A stretch of DNA of 64,000 nucleotides from Saccharopolyspora_D taberi (lineage in GTDB: Bacteria > Actinomycetota > Actinomycetes > Mycobacteriales > Pseudonocardiaceae): NCBI RefSeq assembly GCF_039534165.1, contig NZ_BAAAUX010000018.1:9808-73807 (forward strand). The letters are read 5' to 3'. Below are positions 25,702 through 33,780 of the stretch, in pieces. Under the pieces are notes generated by a model, which was not told the origin of the DNA, did not search any database, and was given only the letters and a program-made list of their open reading frames with translations. Every line of letters begins with the position of its first letter. The stretch's first letter is position 1. A program made the position numbers and the translations under genes.

Positions 25702-27312
25702 TCATGGTGTCTGGCCTAATGGTGTTGAGCGCTTGCGCAACGCGCGGCCGGGGAGGTCGTCCGTGCGGCGGCCGTCGGAGATGACGGCCACGCCGTTGAC
25801 GAACACGTGCGGAATTCCGGTGGCCTGCCTGCGGGGTTCGTCAAACGTCGCGGTGTCGGTCACGGTGTCCGGGTCGAAGAGCACGAGATCGGCGGCGTAG
25901 CCCTCGCGGACGCGCCCGCGGTCGGTCAGCCCGAGGCGGTCGGCGGCCCGGCCGGTCATGTGCGCGACGCATTCCTCCAGGCCGAGAACGCCGAGTTCCC
26001 GGACGTAATGCGCCAGGTAGCGGGGGAAGGTGCCCCACGCGCGCGGGTGCGGGCGCTCGCCGACGAGCAGGCCGTCGCTTCCGGCCGTGTGCACCCGGTG
26101 CCGCATGATCGCCCGCACGTTCTCCTCGTGGCCGACGTGCATCAGGCAGGAGGTGCCCAGTTCTTCCGAGAGCAGCACGTCGAAGTAGAGCTCGGCGGGC
26201 GGTTTCCCCGCGCTGCGGGCGGATTCGGCGACCGTCCTGCCCACGAGGTGCCCGTTCTGCTCCGGGCGGCGCACGCCGTTGATCTCGATGGCGTCCCAGT
26301 CGACCGGAACGCCGTGGCAGCCGTCGGCGCCGTCGATCTCCATGACCTCGCGGATCCGCTGCCGCTGCACGGGATCCCGCAGCCGCTCCAGCGTCGCCCC
26401 GACGCCGCCTTCGGCGGCCCAGCTGGGCAGCAGGGCGTGCAGGGAGGTCGATCCGGGCAGGTACGGGTAGGTGTCCAGGGTGATGTCGCAGCCCTCGTCC
26501 AACGCCTGGTCCAAAATGGACAGCAGTTCGGCCGCGCGTCCCCGGTTCACCTCGAAGTTCATGGTGGCGTGGGCGAGGTGCAGGGCGCAGCCCGCGCTCC
26601 GGCACACCTCGATCATCTCGGCGTAGGCGTCCAGGGCGCCCGCGCCGTAGCTGCGGTGGTGGGGGCTGTAGAACCCGCCCTTCGCGGCGACGACCTCGCA
26701 CAGCTCCCGCAGTTCGTCCGTGCTCGCGTACATCCCGGGCGTGTAGGTCAGGCCCGAGGACATGCCGAACGCGCCTTCGTCCAGCGAGCGGGCGAGGACT
26801 TCGCGCATCCGGTCCAGCTCTGCGTCGGTGGCGGGCCGGTCGTCGTGCCCGACGCAGAGCATCCGCAGCGTGCCCTGCGGCACCAGGTAGGCGGCGTTGG
26901 TGGCGATGCCCCGGTCGAGGCGGTCGAGGTATTCGGCCACGCTGCGCCAGTTCCAGTCGAATCCCGGCGGATCGCCGTTCCACCCGGTCAGCTGCGCGCG
27001 CAGGGCGGCCAGGGTGTCGTCGTCGACCGGCGCGTAGGACAGGCCGTCCTGGCCGATCACCTCCAGCGTCACGCCCTGGGAGACCTTGGCCAGGTGCGGC
27101 GGATCGGCCAGCAGCCGGAGGTCGGAATGGGCGTGCATGTCGATGAAACCGGGGGAGAGGACGAGTCCGTCGGCGTCGAGCACCCGCTTCCCGCCGAGCG
27201 TCCCCGGCTCGCCGATCGCGGCGATCCGGTCGCCCTCGATGCCGACGTCGGCGCGGCGGCGCGGACCGCCGTCCCCGTCGACCAGCCACGCGCCGCGCAC
27301 TGCGATGTCCAT
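25702..27312 (-). CDS. N-acyl-D-amino-acid deacylase (D-aminoacylase)
   Basis: A 536-residue amidohydrolase that cleaves N-acyl-D-amino acids to free D-amino acids. The metal-binding HxH is in GFIDMHAHSDLRLL; family motifs include GMSSGLTYTPGMYAS, GGFYSPHHRSYG and MRHRVHTAGSDGLL, and the C-terminus GRVREGYAADLVLFDPDTV closes the composite beta barrel. The start is ATG 27312, preceded by GGAGGAG. It lies 17 bases from the upstream PLP enzyme, which could use its product. The substrate side chain cannot be predicted. Confidence 0.92.
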   Translation of the reverse strand: MDIAVRGAWLVDGDGGPRRRADVGIEGDRIAAIGEPGTLGGKRVLDADGLVLSPGFIDMHAHSDLRLLADPPHLAKVSQGVTLEVIGQDGLSYAPVDDDTLAALRAQLTGWNGDPPGFDWNWRSVAEYLDRLDRGIATNAAYLVPQGTLRMLCVGHDDRPATDAELDRMREVLARSLDEGAFGMSSGLTYTPGMYASTDELRELCEVVAAKGGFYSPHHRSYGAGALDAYAEMIEVCRSAGCALHLAHATMNFEVNRGRAAELLSILDQALDEGCDITLDTYPYLPGSTSLHALLPSWAAEGGVGATLERLRDPVQRQRIREVMEIDGADGCHGVPVDWDAIEINGVRRPEQNGHLVGRTVAESARSAGKPPAELYFDVLLSEELGTSCLMHVGHEENVRAIMRHRVHTAGSDGLLVGERPHPRAWGTFPRYLAHYVRELGVLGLEECVAHMTGRAADRLGLTDRGRVREGYAADLVLFDPDTVTDTATFDEPRRQATGIPHVFVNGVAVISDGRRTDDLPGRALRKRSTPLGQTP

Positions 27313-27329
27313 CGTGGACTCCTCCGGTA

Positions 27330-28640
27330 TCAGAAGAAGGTGCGGACCAGGTCGACGACCTCGTCCCCGTCGACCACCGGGATCAGCGTCCACTTGTCGA
27401 AGACCGTGCAGGGGTGGGACAGGCCGAACCCGACCCAGTCGCCGACCGCGGGCCGCGCACCGGTGCCGACGCGCAGGAACGCGTGCTGGTCGGCGAGTTC
27501 GGTGACCTCCCAGTCGACCGGCCGGACCGAGCCGTCCTCGGCGCGGATGACCTGCGGCTCGGGCAGGTGCTGGTCGAACGAGACATCGCGGCGGCCCATC
27601 GTCAGCAGCGCGAGATCGGGTTCGGGCCGGGAGACGACCTGCCCCCAGATCCGCAGCGCGGACCGGAACGCCGGTTCCCGCCCGGTGAGCCGGTGCGCGC
27701 GGCCGAACGGCGACATCTTGCGGTAGAGGCCGTCGTCGTGGGTCAGGTAGCCGCCGCTGCGCAGCACCGGGACCACCGGGCGGCTGATCTCCCACGGCTT
27801 GGTCAGCGCTTCGGCGACCTGGTCGAAGTAGGAGCTGCCGCCCGAGGTCACGATCACCTGGTCCAGGTCCGCGAAGTACCCCTGCCGGTCCAGCGCCGCG
27901 ACCAGTTCGCGCACCCGGCCCAGGTAGGAGTCCACGATGGACAGATCGTGTTCGGTCAGGTCGTGCGCGGAGGCGGCTTCGTAGCCCGCGACACCGACCA
28001 GCCGCAGGGCCGGGCTGGCGGCCACCGCGCGGGCGACCTCCACGGCCTGCTCGACGGTGCGGGCTCCGGTGCGGCCGTTGGCGTCGCCGAGCTCGACCAG
28101 CACGTCCAGCGGGCGTGCGGCACCGGCAAGAGCGGCGGTCATCAGCTCCACGCCCCGGACCGAGTCGACCCAGCACGCCACCGAGAAGTCCTCGCCCAGC
28201 TCACCGGCGAGCCACGCCAGCCCGTTCGGGTCGACGAGCTCGTTGGCCAGCAGCACCCGGCGGACGCCGAACGCGCGATAGACCCGCAGCTGGCTGATGT
28301 TGGCGGCGGTCATGCCCCAGGCGCCGTGCACGAAGTGCCGCTGGAACAGCTGCGGAGCCATCGTGGTCTTGCCGTGCGGTGCGATGTGCAGGCCGTGCTC
28401 GGCGCACCACCCGGCCATGGTCCGCAGGTTGTGCTCCAGCGCGTGGTGGTCGAGCACCAGCAGCGGCCCCACGAAACCGGACTCGAAGATCCTCGGCCGC
28501 TGCGCCAGGAACTCCCCGACGGTGCGGCCGAACGCCGTGGACGGCATCCCCTTGAAGCGCCAGTCGATCCGCTCGTCGCGCAGCGCCCGCACTGCGGCTC
28601 CGTCGATCCCCGCTACCGCCACCGCGGCCTCCCATTGCAT
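27330..28640 (-). CDS. PLP-dependent D-amino-acid deaminase-like protein (alanine racemase N-domain)
   Basis: A 436-residue fold-type III PLP enzyme of the D-threonine aldolase/D-serine dehydratase group. The probable Schiff-base Lys is in HIAPHGKTTMAPQLF, and the family's C-terminal beta domain contains the HPCTVFDKW segment, where metal-binding His and Cys occur in D-serine dehydratases. It heads the deaminase-deacylase-gntP operon and is divergent from an IclR regulator. A D-amino acid released by the deacylase would be deaminated, with RidA clearing the imine product. The ATG overlaps a candidate operator. Exact reaction (dehydratase, aldolase or racemase) is not decided by sequence. Confidence 0.82.
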   Translation of the reverse strand: MQWEAAVAVAGIDGAAVRALRDERIDWRFKGMPSTAFGRTVGEFLAQRPRIFESGFVGPLLVLDHHALEHNLRTMAGWCAEHGLHIAPHGKTTMAPQLFQRHFVHGAWGMTAANISQLRVYRAFGVRRVLLANELVDPNGLAWLAGELGEDFSVACWVDSVRGVELMTAALAGAARPLDVLVELGDANGRTGARTVEQAVEVARAVAASPALRLVGVAGYEAASAHDLTEHDLSIVDSYLGRVRELVAALDRQGYFADLDQVIVTSGGSSYFDQVAEALTKPWEISRPVVPVLRSGGYLTHDDGLYRKMSPFGRAHRLTGREPAFRSALRIWGQVVSRPEPDLALLTMGRRDVSFDQHLPEPQVIRAEDGSVRPVDWEVTELADQHAFLRVGTGARPAVGDWVGFGLSHPCTVFDKWTLIPVVDGDEVVDLVRTFF

Positions 28641-28663
28641 GTAGTGCAACGCTGGTTGCGCAA
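28635..28663. promoter_or_regulatory. Operator array for the IclR regulator
   Basis: TTGCA-N5-TGCAA at 28635-28649 is a perfect dyad. It is followed by GCAAC-N4-GTTGC at 28646-28659 and TTGCGCAA at 28656-28663, giving overlapping copies of one TTGC half-site over 29 bases. The array spans the ATG of the deaminase gene in the 79-base gap to the divergent iclR gene, so binding would repress the catabolic operon and probably autoregulate. Confidence 0.6.
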
Positions 28664-28719
28664 AATGCTCCTGGGGTGTGTAGCATCCGCTCGGCAGCAC
28701 GTCAACGAAGGAGAGGTGG

Positions 28720-29490
28720 ATGAGCCAGAGCCTCGAACGCGGTCTGACCGTGCTGACCGCGCTGGCCGACGGTCCGCAGACCCTGGACCGGCTCGCCGAG
28801 CGGCTGGGCGTGCACAAGTCCACCGTGCTCCGGCTCGTCCGCACGATGGAGTCCGCCGGCTTCGTCCGCCGGGACGGCGTGCACCACTACCGGCTGGGCA
28901 GCACGCTGTTCGAGCTCGCGCACCTCGCGCTGGAGGACCTGGACGTGCGCGCCGTGGCCCGGCCGCACCTGGTCGAGCTCGGCGGCATCAGCGGGCACAC
29001 GGTCCACCTGGCCACCCTCGACGGCGACCAGGTCGTCTACATCGACAAGGTGGACAGCCGCCACGCGGTCCGGATGTACTCCCGGATCGGCAAGCGCGCG
29101 CCGCTGCACTGCACCGCGGTCGGCAAGGTCCTGGTGGCCGGGCGGCCCGCCGCGCAGCGCCGCGAGATCGCCGGGCGGATCGGCTATCCGGCGATGACGG
29201 CGAACACGATCACCTCGGTGCAGCGCTACCTGGCCGAGCTCGACCGGGTCCGCGAACAGGGCTACGCGGTGGACCGCAACGAGCACGAGGACTTCATCCA
29301 CTGCATCGGCGCGCCCGTCCGGGACGACCGGGACGAGGTAGTCGCCGCGGTGTCGCTGTCGGTGCCCGACATGCTGCTCGACTTCGACGGCCTGCTGGGG
29401 CTCGTCGACGACCTGCTGCGCACCGCCGGGCGGATCTCCGCCGAACTGGGGTGCAGGCGGGAAACCGCAACGAACAGGAAGGAAGTCTGA
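28720..29490 (+). CDS. IclR-family transcriptional regulator of the D-amino-acid operon
   Basis: A 256-residue regulator with an N-terminal winged helix-turn-helix (TLDRLAERLGVHKSTVLRLVRTMESAGFV, residues about 20-50) and a C-terminal GAF-like effector domain (APLHCTAVGKVLVAG; DRNEHEDFIHCIGAPV). It is divergent from the deaminase-deacylase-gntP genes and co-directional with ridA, which starts inside its stop codon. The ligand is probably an amino-acid derivative. Start ATG 28720 follows GGAGAGG. Confidence 0.93.
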   Translation: MSQSLERGLTVLTALADGPQTLDRLAERLGVHKSTVLRLVRTMESAGFVRRDGVHHYRLGSTLFELAHLALEDLDVRAVARPHLVELGGISGHTVHLATLDGDQVVYIDKVDSRHAVRMYSRIGKRAPLHCTAVGKVLVAGRPAAQRREIAGRIGYPAMTANTITSVQRYLAELDRVREQGYAVDRNEHEDFIHCIGAPVRDDRDEVVAAVSLSVPDMLLDFDGLLGLVDDLLRTAGRISAELGCRRETATNRKEV

Positions 29491-29879
29491 TGGCCAGGAC
29501 CGTGGTCAGCACGAACAACGCCCCCACGCCGCCGGCGAGCATCCCGCTGTCGCAGGGGATCCGCAAGGGCAACATCCTGCAGGTCTCGGGGCAGACCGCG
29601 GTGAACCCGGAGACCGGCAAGCTCGTCGAGGGCGGCGTCGCGGAGCAGACCGAGCAGTGCCTGCGCAACGTCATCGCGGTGCTGGAGGCGGGCGGCGGAT
29701 CGCTGGAGGACGTGCTGATGCTGCGCGTCTACCTGACCGACGTCTCGCAGTTCGCCGAGATGAACGAGACCTACGCGCGCGTCGTCGGCGAGCCCTTCCC
29801 CGCGCGGACCACCGTCTACGTCGGCCTGCCCGCCGGGCTGCTGGTCGAGATCGACGCCCTGGCCGTCATCGGCGACTGA
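29490..29879 (+). CDS. RidA-family enamine/imine deaminase
   Basis: A 129-residue YjgF/YER057c/UK114 protein that hydrolyses reactive 2-aminoacrylate-type imines to ketoacids. The family core is visible: LQVSGQTAVNPETGKLVEGGVAEQT, CLRNVIAVLEAGGGSLEDVL and FPARTTVYVGLPAG, with the conserved Arg and C-terminal VEIDALAVIG. It shares one base with the iclR stop (TGATG), so it belongs to the regulator's transcript. Its presence supports a PLP-dependent deaminase role for the divergent operon. Confidence 0.93.
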   Translation: MARTVVSTNNAPTPPASIPLSQGIRKGNILQVSGQTAVNPETGKLVEGGVAEQTEQCLRNVIAVLEAGGGSLEDVLMLRVYLTDVSQFAEMNETYARVVGEPFPARTTVYVGLPAGLLVEIDALAVIGD

Positions 29880-29885
29880 CCCCGC

Positions 29886-29917
29886 GGCTCGCGCGGGACC
29901 CGGGTTCCGCGCGAGCC
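29886..29917. terminator. Bidirectional terminator between ridA and the NACHT gene
   Basis: Perfect 11-base arms GGCTCGCGCGG (29886-29896) and CCGCGCGAGCC (29907-29917) enclose a loop that itself contains ACCCGGGT. It lies between the stops of two convergent genes, three bases before the minus-strand gene's end. Confidence 0.75.
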
Positions 29918-29920
29918 CCG

Positions 29921-32836
29921 TCAGACGACCTCGACGCCGGGGAGTTCCTCGCGGACGGCGGCCATCCGCTCGGCCGAGCCCGGCGCGTAGACGTGCAACT
30001 GCGCGAGCTGTGGAAGTTCCCGCAGCAGGCGGGTTTCCGCCTCCGTCGGCTCGCCGTGCAGCCGCACCCGGCGCAGCCCGCTCCACCGCTGGATCCCGTC
30101 CAGGACGCGGCGGTCGAACCGGCTGTCCAGCACCAGCTCCTCCAGCGGCAGGTCCTCGGGCAGCGGGTGCAGACCGCCGTCGAGCCCGCGGTGGCGGATC
30201 GAGAGCTTGCGGATCGGCGCGCCCTGGAGGCTGGCCAGGTCCGCCGCGCCGAAGTGCAGCGACAGCTCCTCGATCCGGGTGTCGCGCAACGGCGACAGAT
30301 CCCGCAGCCCGGTGCACTGGGTCAGCACCAGGCTGCGCAGGGTCTCGCACTTCCGCAGCGGTCCGAGGTCGCGCAGGATCTCGTTCTGCATGAACTCCAG
30401 GTGCCGCAGCCGGGGCGCGGCGACCAGCGCCTCCAGCGCGTCCACGCTGCCTCGGCATCGGATCGACCGCAGCTTGGTCAGGTGCCGGACGTGCTGGATG
30501 CGCCGCCAGCTGCCCATGTCCACCTGCCGGTCGCCGAAGTCGACATCGGCCAGCACGGTCCTGGCGTAGTCCTCGGGGTTCTGCGCGTAGCGCCACGCCC
30601 GCAGCAGCTCGTCGATGACCAGGGTCTGGTCGACCGAGGTGAACTCGCCGATCTTGCGGACCGCCGCGGGCCCGCCGATCAGCGCCGCGGTGCGGATGAC
30701 GTTCGCCGCGTCCTGTTCGGACAGTTCGGCCGGGCCGGGCAGCAGGTCGAGCACGAAGGTGCCCGCCTCGGCGAGCAGTTCCGCCGACTGCGGGCTGTCC
30801 GGCGGGATCAGGTCGGCCGCCGCGGCGCGGACCTTGTCCCGGACCTCGTCCGGTTCGATGACGCTGGCCTGCTCCAGGCACGCCACCGCCAGCAGCCGCA
30901 GCCGGTCGGCCACCCGCGGATCGCGCCGGGCGTCGTCGTTGCCGTCCAGCAGGCCCTGCAGGATCCGGGCGCGCTCGCGCGGGCGGGCCAGCGTCACCGC
31001 CATGACCACCACGTCCAGCCACTCGTCGTGGTGGGCGTTGGCGAGCAGCAGCCCCAGATCGCCCGCGCTGACGACCTCGTGCGCGGCCAGGTAGTCGCGG
31101 AACGTGCGGTGCACGAACTGCACGTGCCCGGGGCTGGGCTCGCGCAGGACTCCGGTGCGCTCAAGCAGGTGTTGCAGCAGCGTGTCGGAGTCGACCTGCG
31201 CGCGCATCCCGTGCAGCGCGTGCCCGAGCCGCTGCGCGGCCTGCTCGCGCGGGATCAGGATTTCCCGGTTGCGGACGAAGGAATAGGCCAGCCGCTGCAA
31301 CAGCACGGTCTGCTCTTCCGAACCCAGCCAGCGATCCGACTCGCGCCGCACCCCGCGCTGCTCGTCCCAGCGCCGCAGCAGCAGGTCCAGCGCCTCGTCG
31401 AACAGGCGGTGGCGGTCGCGCGGCAGGTCGGCGTCGCGGTCGCGGTGCAGCAGGCACAGCAGCCCGCACAGCAGCGGGCTCGACGCCAGCCGCCGCAGGT
31501 CCTCGCGCTCCTCGACGGCCCTGGCGAGCTTCTGCTCGCATTCGTCGAGCCATGCCTGGGTTTCCGGGTCGTCGGCGTTGTCCTCGCGCGCGGCCTCGTG
31601 CCAGCTCGCGAGGTAGCGGCGGACGCCGTCGTTGCTCATCTGGAGCAGGTCGTAGGTGTCGAAGCCGAACTCGGCCAGCCAGTCCTCGCCGACCGCGGCG
31701 GGCCGGGTCGTCACGAAGCAGCGCACGTCCGGATACGCGGTGACCAGCTCGGCCAGCCACTCGCGGGCGGCGGCGCGGCGCTCGTGCACCAGCTCGTCGA
31801 TGCCGTCGACCAGCAGCAGCGCCCGGCCCTGCCGGAACTGCGCCGCCGCCCAGCCGGACGGCATCTCGTCGCTGAGCACCCCGGCCACCACCGCGACCAT
31901 CTCGCTCGGCGCCGGGAAGTCCCGGTCGGCGAACTGCCGCAGCGGCACGAAGAACGGCAGCGAACCGTCCTGTTCGGACTCCCCGGTGCGGGAGATCATC
32001 CAGCGCAGGAACGTCGTCTTGCCCGCGCCCGCGCCGCCGCGCAGCAGCACCCGCGCGCTGCCTGCCAGCGCCCGTGCGGCGCCGACCCCGGCGCCGCTGA
32101 GCTCCACCCCGTTCTCCCGGTCGAGACCGGCCCGCGCCACCGCGAGCGGCACGTAGGAGCGGGTGAACGACTGCCGCTTGGGCAGCCTGCCCCTGGTCAC
32201 GCCGAACAGCTCGAAACCGCCGAGCACCCGCCGGACCTGCTCCCGGTAGCGGCGGCCGAACTCGTCGCCCGCGGTCAGCTCCGCCGCCGATCCGCGCACC
32301 AGGCGGGTGAGCAGTTCGATCACGCGCCGGTCGTTGGCGGCCAGTTCCTCCAGCTGCAGAAGGACGTCGCGGCGGAACAGCGGCGCGAGCTCGCGGACAT
32401 GGCGGGCGCGCTCCACGATGTGCTCGCAGCTCAGCGCCAGCAGCCGGTCGTAGGCGACGAGACCGGCCCGGGACAGCGCCGCCGCTCGCACGATGTCGCG
32501 CGACGAGCCCGCCACGTGGTCGCGGAGCCGTCCGGCGTCGAGCGCGACGAGGACCCCGACGCGGTCGAGGTCGATCGGCGTGACGGCCTGGAAGGAGTCC
32601 CGCACCGCGTGCGCGGCGGCGTTCCACTCGCCCTCGTCCATGCCCGCCAGCTCGGTCCGGCGCAGCTCGGCGAGCTTGTGCTCGGCGCCGCGCACGGCGG
32701 ATTCCGGATCGGTCAGGGCCCGGCGGTTGTGCCGGTTGTGGCCGTGCTTGCCGATGAGCGTGAGCAGGTTGCCGACGAGACCTTCGAAGGACGCCTCCAG
32801 CAGGGCGACCAGCGAGGCGGTGATCGGATCGGGCAC
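29921..32836 (-). CDS. NACHT-domain STAND ATPase with leucine-rich repeats
   Basis: A 971-residue NLR-like protein. Residues 1-235 are a helical N-terminal domain, like the helical effector/adaptor domains of bacterial NACHT proteins. The NACHT ATPase has Walker A GGAGAGKTT at about 267-275 and Walker B LLLVDGIDEL near 340-349, with TTRP as sensor. A helical middle part includes VHRTFRDYLAAHEVV, typical of NACHT proteins. The last 200 residues are leucine-rich repeats (LRSLVLTQCTGLRDLSPLRD, IEELSLHF). Several bacterial NACHT proteins protect against phages, so a defence role is plausible but unproven. No membrane or nuclease effector domain is obvious. Confidence 0.85.
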   Translation of the reverse strand: MPDPITASLVALLEASFEGLVGNLLTLIGKHGHNRHNRRALTDPESAVRGAEHKLAELRRTELAGMDEGEWNAAAHAVRDSFQAVTPIDLDRVGVLVALDAGRLRDHVAGSSRDIVRAAALSRAGLVAYDRLLALSCEHIVERARHVRELAPLFRRDVLLQLEELAANDRRVIELLTRLVRGSAAELTAGDEFGRRYREQVRRVLGGFELFGVTRGRLPKRQSFTRSYVPLAVARAGLDRENGVELSGAGVGAARALAGSARVLLRGGAGAGKTTFLRWMISRTGESEQDGSLPFFVPLRQFADRDFPAPSEMVAVVAGVLSDEMPSGWAAAQFRQGRALLLVDGIDELVHERRAAAREWLAELVTAYPDVRCFVTTRPAAVGEDWLAEFGFDTYDLLQMSNDGVRRYLASWHEAAREDNADDPETQAWLDECEQKLARAVEEREDLRRLASSPLLCGLLCLLHRDRDADLPRDRHRLFDEALDLLLRRWDEQRGVRRESDRWLGSEEQTVLLQRLAYSFVRNREILIPREQAAQRLGHALHGMRAQVDSDTLLQHLLERTGVLREPSPGHVQFVHRTFRDYLAAHEVVSAGDLGLLLANAHHDEWLDVVVMAVTLARPRERARILQGLLDGNDDARRDPRVADRLRLLAVACLEQASVIEPDEVRDKVRAAAADLIPPDSPQSAELLAEAGTFVLDLLPGPAELSEQDAANVIRTAALIGGPAAVRKIGEFTSVDQTLVIDELLRAWRYAQNPEDYARTVLADVDFGDRQVDMGSWRRIQHVRHLTKLRSIRCRGSVDALEALVAAPRLRHLEFMQNEILRDLGPLRKCETLRSLVLTQCTGLRDLSPLRDTRIEELSLHFGAADLASLQGAPIRKLSIRHRGLDGGLHPLPEDLPLEELVLDSRFDRRVLDGIQRWSGLRRVRLHGEPTEAETRLLRELPQLAQLHVYAPGSAERMAAVREELPGVEVV

Positions 32837-32884
32837 GAACCCGAGTATGGCAAAACAGCCTGAAGTTCTGATGTGTTATCGATG

Positions 32885-33625
32885 TCAGGAAGGCCAGCGC
32901 GCGGCGCCGAGTTCGCGGGAGATGTTGCGGGCCGCCTCCCGCACGGCGGTCGCGGCGGTGTCCGGCGCGGGCCACTCCAGCATCGGCACGACCACGCCGA
33001 TCGCGCCCGCGACCGTCCCGGAGGAGTCGAAGATCGGTGCGGCCAGGCCGCATTCGCCGAGCACCGCCTCCTCCTGCTCGGTGGCCAGGGCCGCGGCGCG
33101 GACCTCGGCGAGCTGGGCGCGCAGGGCGTCGCGGTCGGTGATGGTGTCGCCGGTCATGCTGCGCAGGTCGCCGACCGCGTCGAGCAGCTCGGGGGAGTAG
33201 GCCAGCATCGCCTTGCCCAGCGCGCCGGCGTGGATCGGGATGACGATGCCGACCTCGGGCATCTGGCGGGAGCCGTCCGGCCGCGGCTCGTGGTGGATGA
33301 TCATCACCTCGTCGGCCAGCGCGACGCCGGTGCGCACGGCGTGGCCGGTGCGGCGGGCCAGCTCGGACGACCAGGACAGCGTGTGCGAGCGCAGTTCGAG
33401 GGTGTCGAGGTAGACGTTGCCGAGCTTGAGCACGGCCGGGCCGAGCCGGTAGCGGGCGGTGCCGCGGTCCTGGACGACCATCCCGTGCGCGAGCAGGGTC
33501 TTGATGATCCCGTGCACCGTCGAGGGCGGCAGCTCCAGCCGCGCGGCGATCTCCGACAGGCTCAGCCGCCGGGCGCCCTGGAGCACGCTCAGGACGCGGA
33601 TCGCCCGGTCCACGGACTGGATCAT
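32885..33625 (-). CDS. IclR-family regulator of the dihydroxyacetone kinase genes (GylR-like)
   Basis: A 246-residue IclR protein with helix-turn-helix LSLSEIAARLELPPSTVHGIIKTLLAHGMV (about residues 20-50) and an effector domain (HAGALGKAMLAYSPELL; LGECGLAAPIFDSSGTVAGAIGVV). The ATG at 33625 was chosen because homologues start at an equivalent MxxSVDRAIRVL; upstream codons run into the operator. It is divergent from dhaK and a 19-base dyad lies between them, arguing for control of glycerol or dihydroxyacetone use. Confidence 0.92.
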   Translation of the reverse strand: MIQSVDRAIRVLSVLQGARRLSLSEIAARLELPPSTVHGIIKTLLAHGMVVQDRGTARYRLGPAVLKLGNVYLDTLELRSHTLSWSSELARRTGHAVRTGVALADEVMIIHHEPRPDGSRQMPEVGIVIPIHAGALGKAMLAYSPELLDAVGDLRSMTGDTITDRDALRAQLAEVRAAALATEQEEAVLGECGLAAPIFDSSGTVAGAIGVVVPMLEWPAPDTAATAVREAARNISRELGAARWPS

Positions 33626-33704
33626 CACGTCCTCTTCGCTGCTGGTGGGCCTGCTGCTGGCGGGCACTTTACAGCAGGGAAACCACGTCGTATGGTGCGC
33701 AAAA

Positions 33705-33723
33705 CATTCGACCATGTCGAATG
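33705..33723. promoter_or_regulatory. Dyad operator between iclR and dhaK
   Basis: CATTCGAC at 33705-33712 and GTCGAATG at 33716-33723 are perfect eight-base inverted repeats with a three-base spacer. A further AGTTCGAC half-site follows at 33725-33732. The site is midway in the 155-base divergent gap, matching the form and position of IclR-family operators. Confidence 0.6.
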
Positions 33724-33780
33724 GAGTTCGACGATACGGCGGGCGCGACGGCGCGCCCGAACCCGTGAGGAGTGCGCTGG

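Noticed and set aside
25733..25740. TTGCGCAA identical to part of the IclR operator
   Set aside because: It lies inside the 3' coding end of the deacylase gene and is an isolated 8-base palindrome, so probably chance from Leu-Arg-Lys codons.
29657..32863. 1068-codon plus-strand frame opposite the NACHT gene
   Set aside because: Composition is typical of an antisense shadow (Arg/Gln/Pro/Ala-rich); the minus-strand frame has a full domain architecture.
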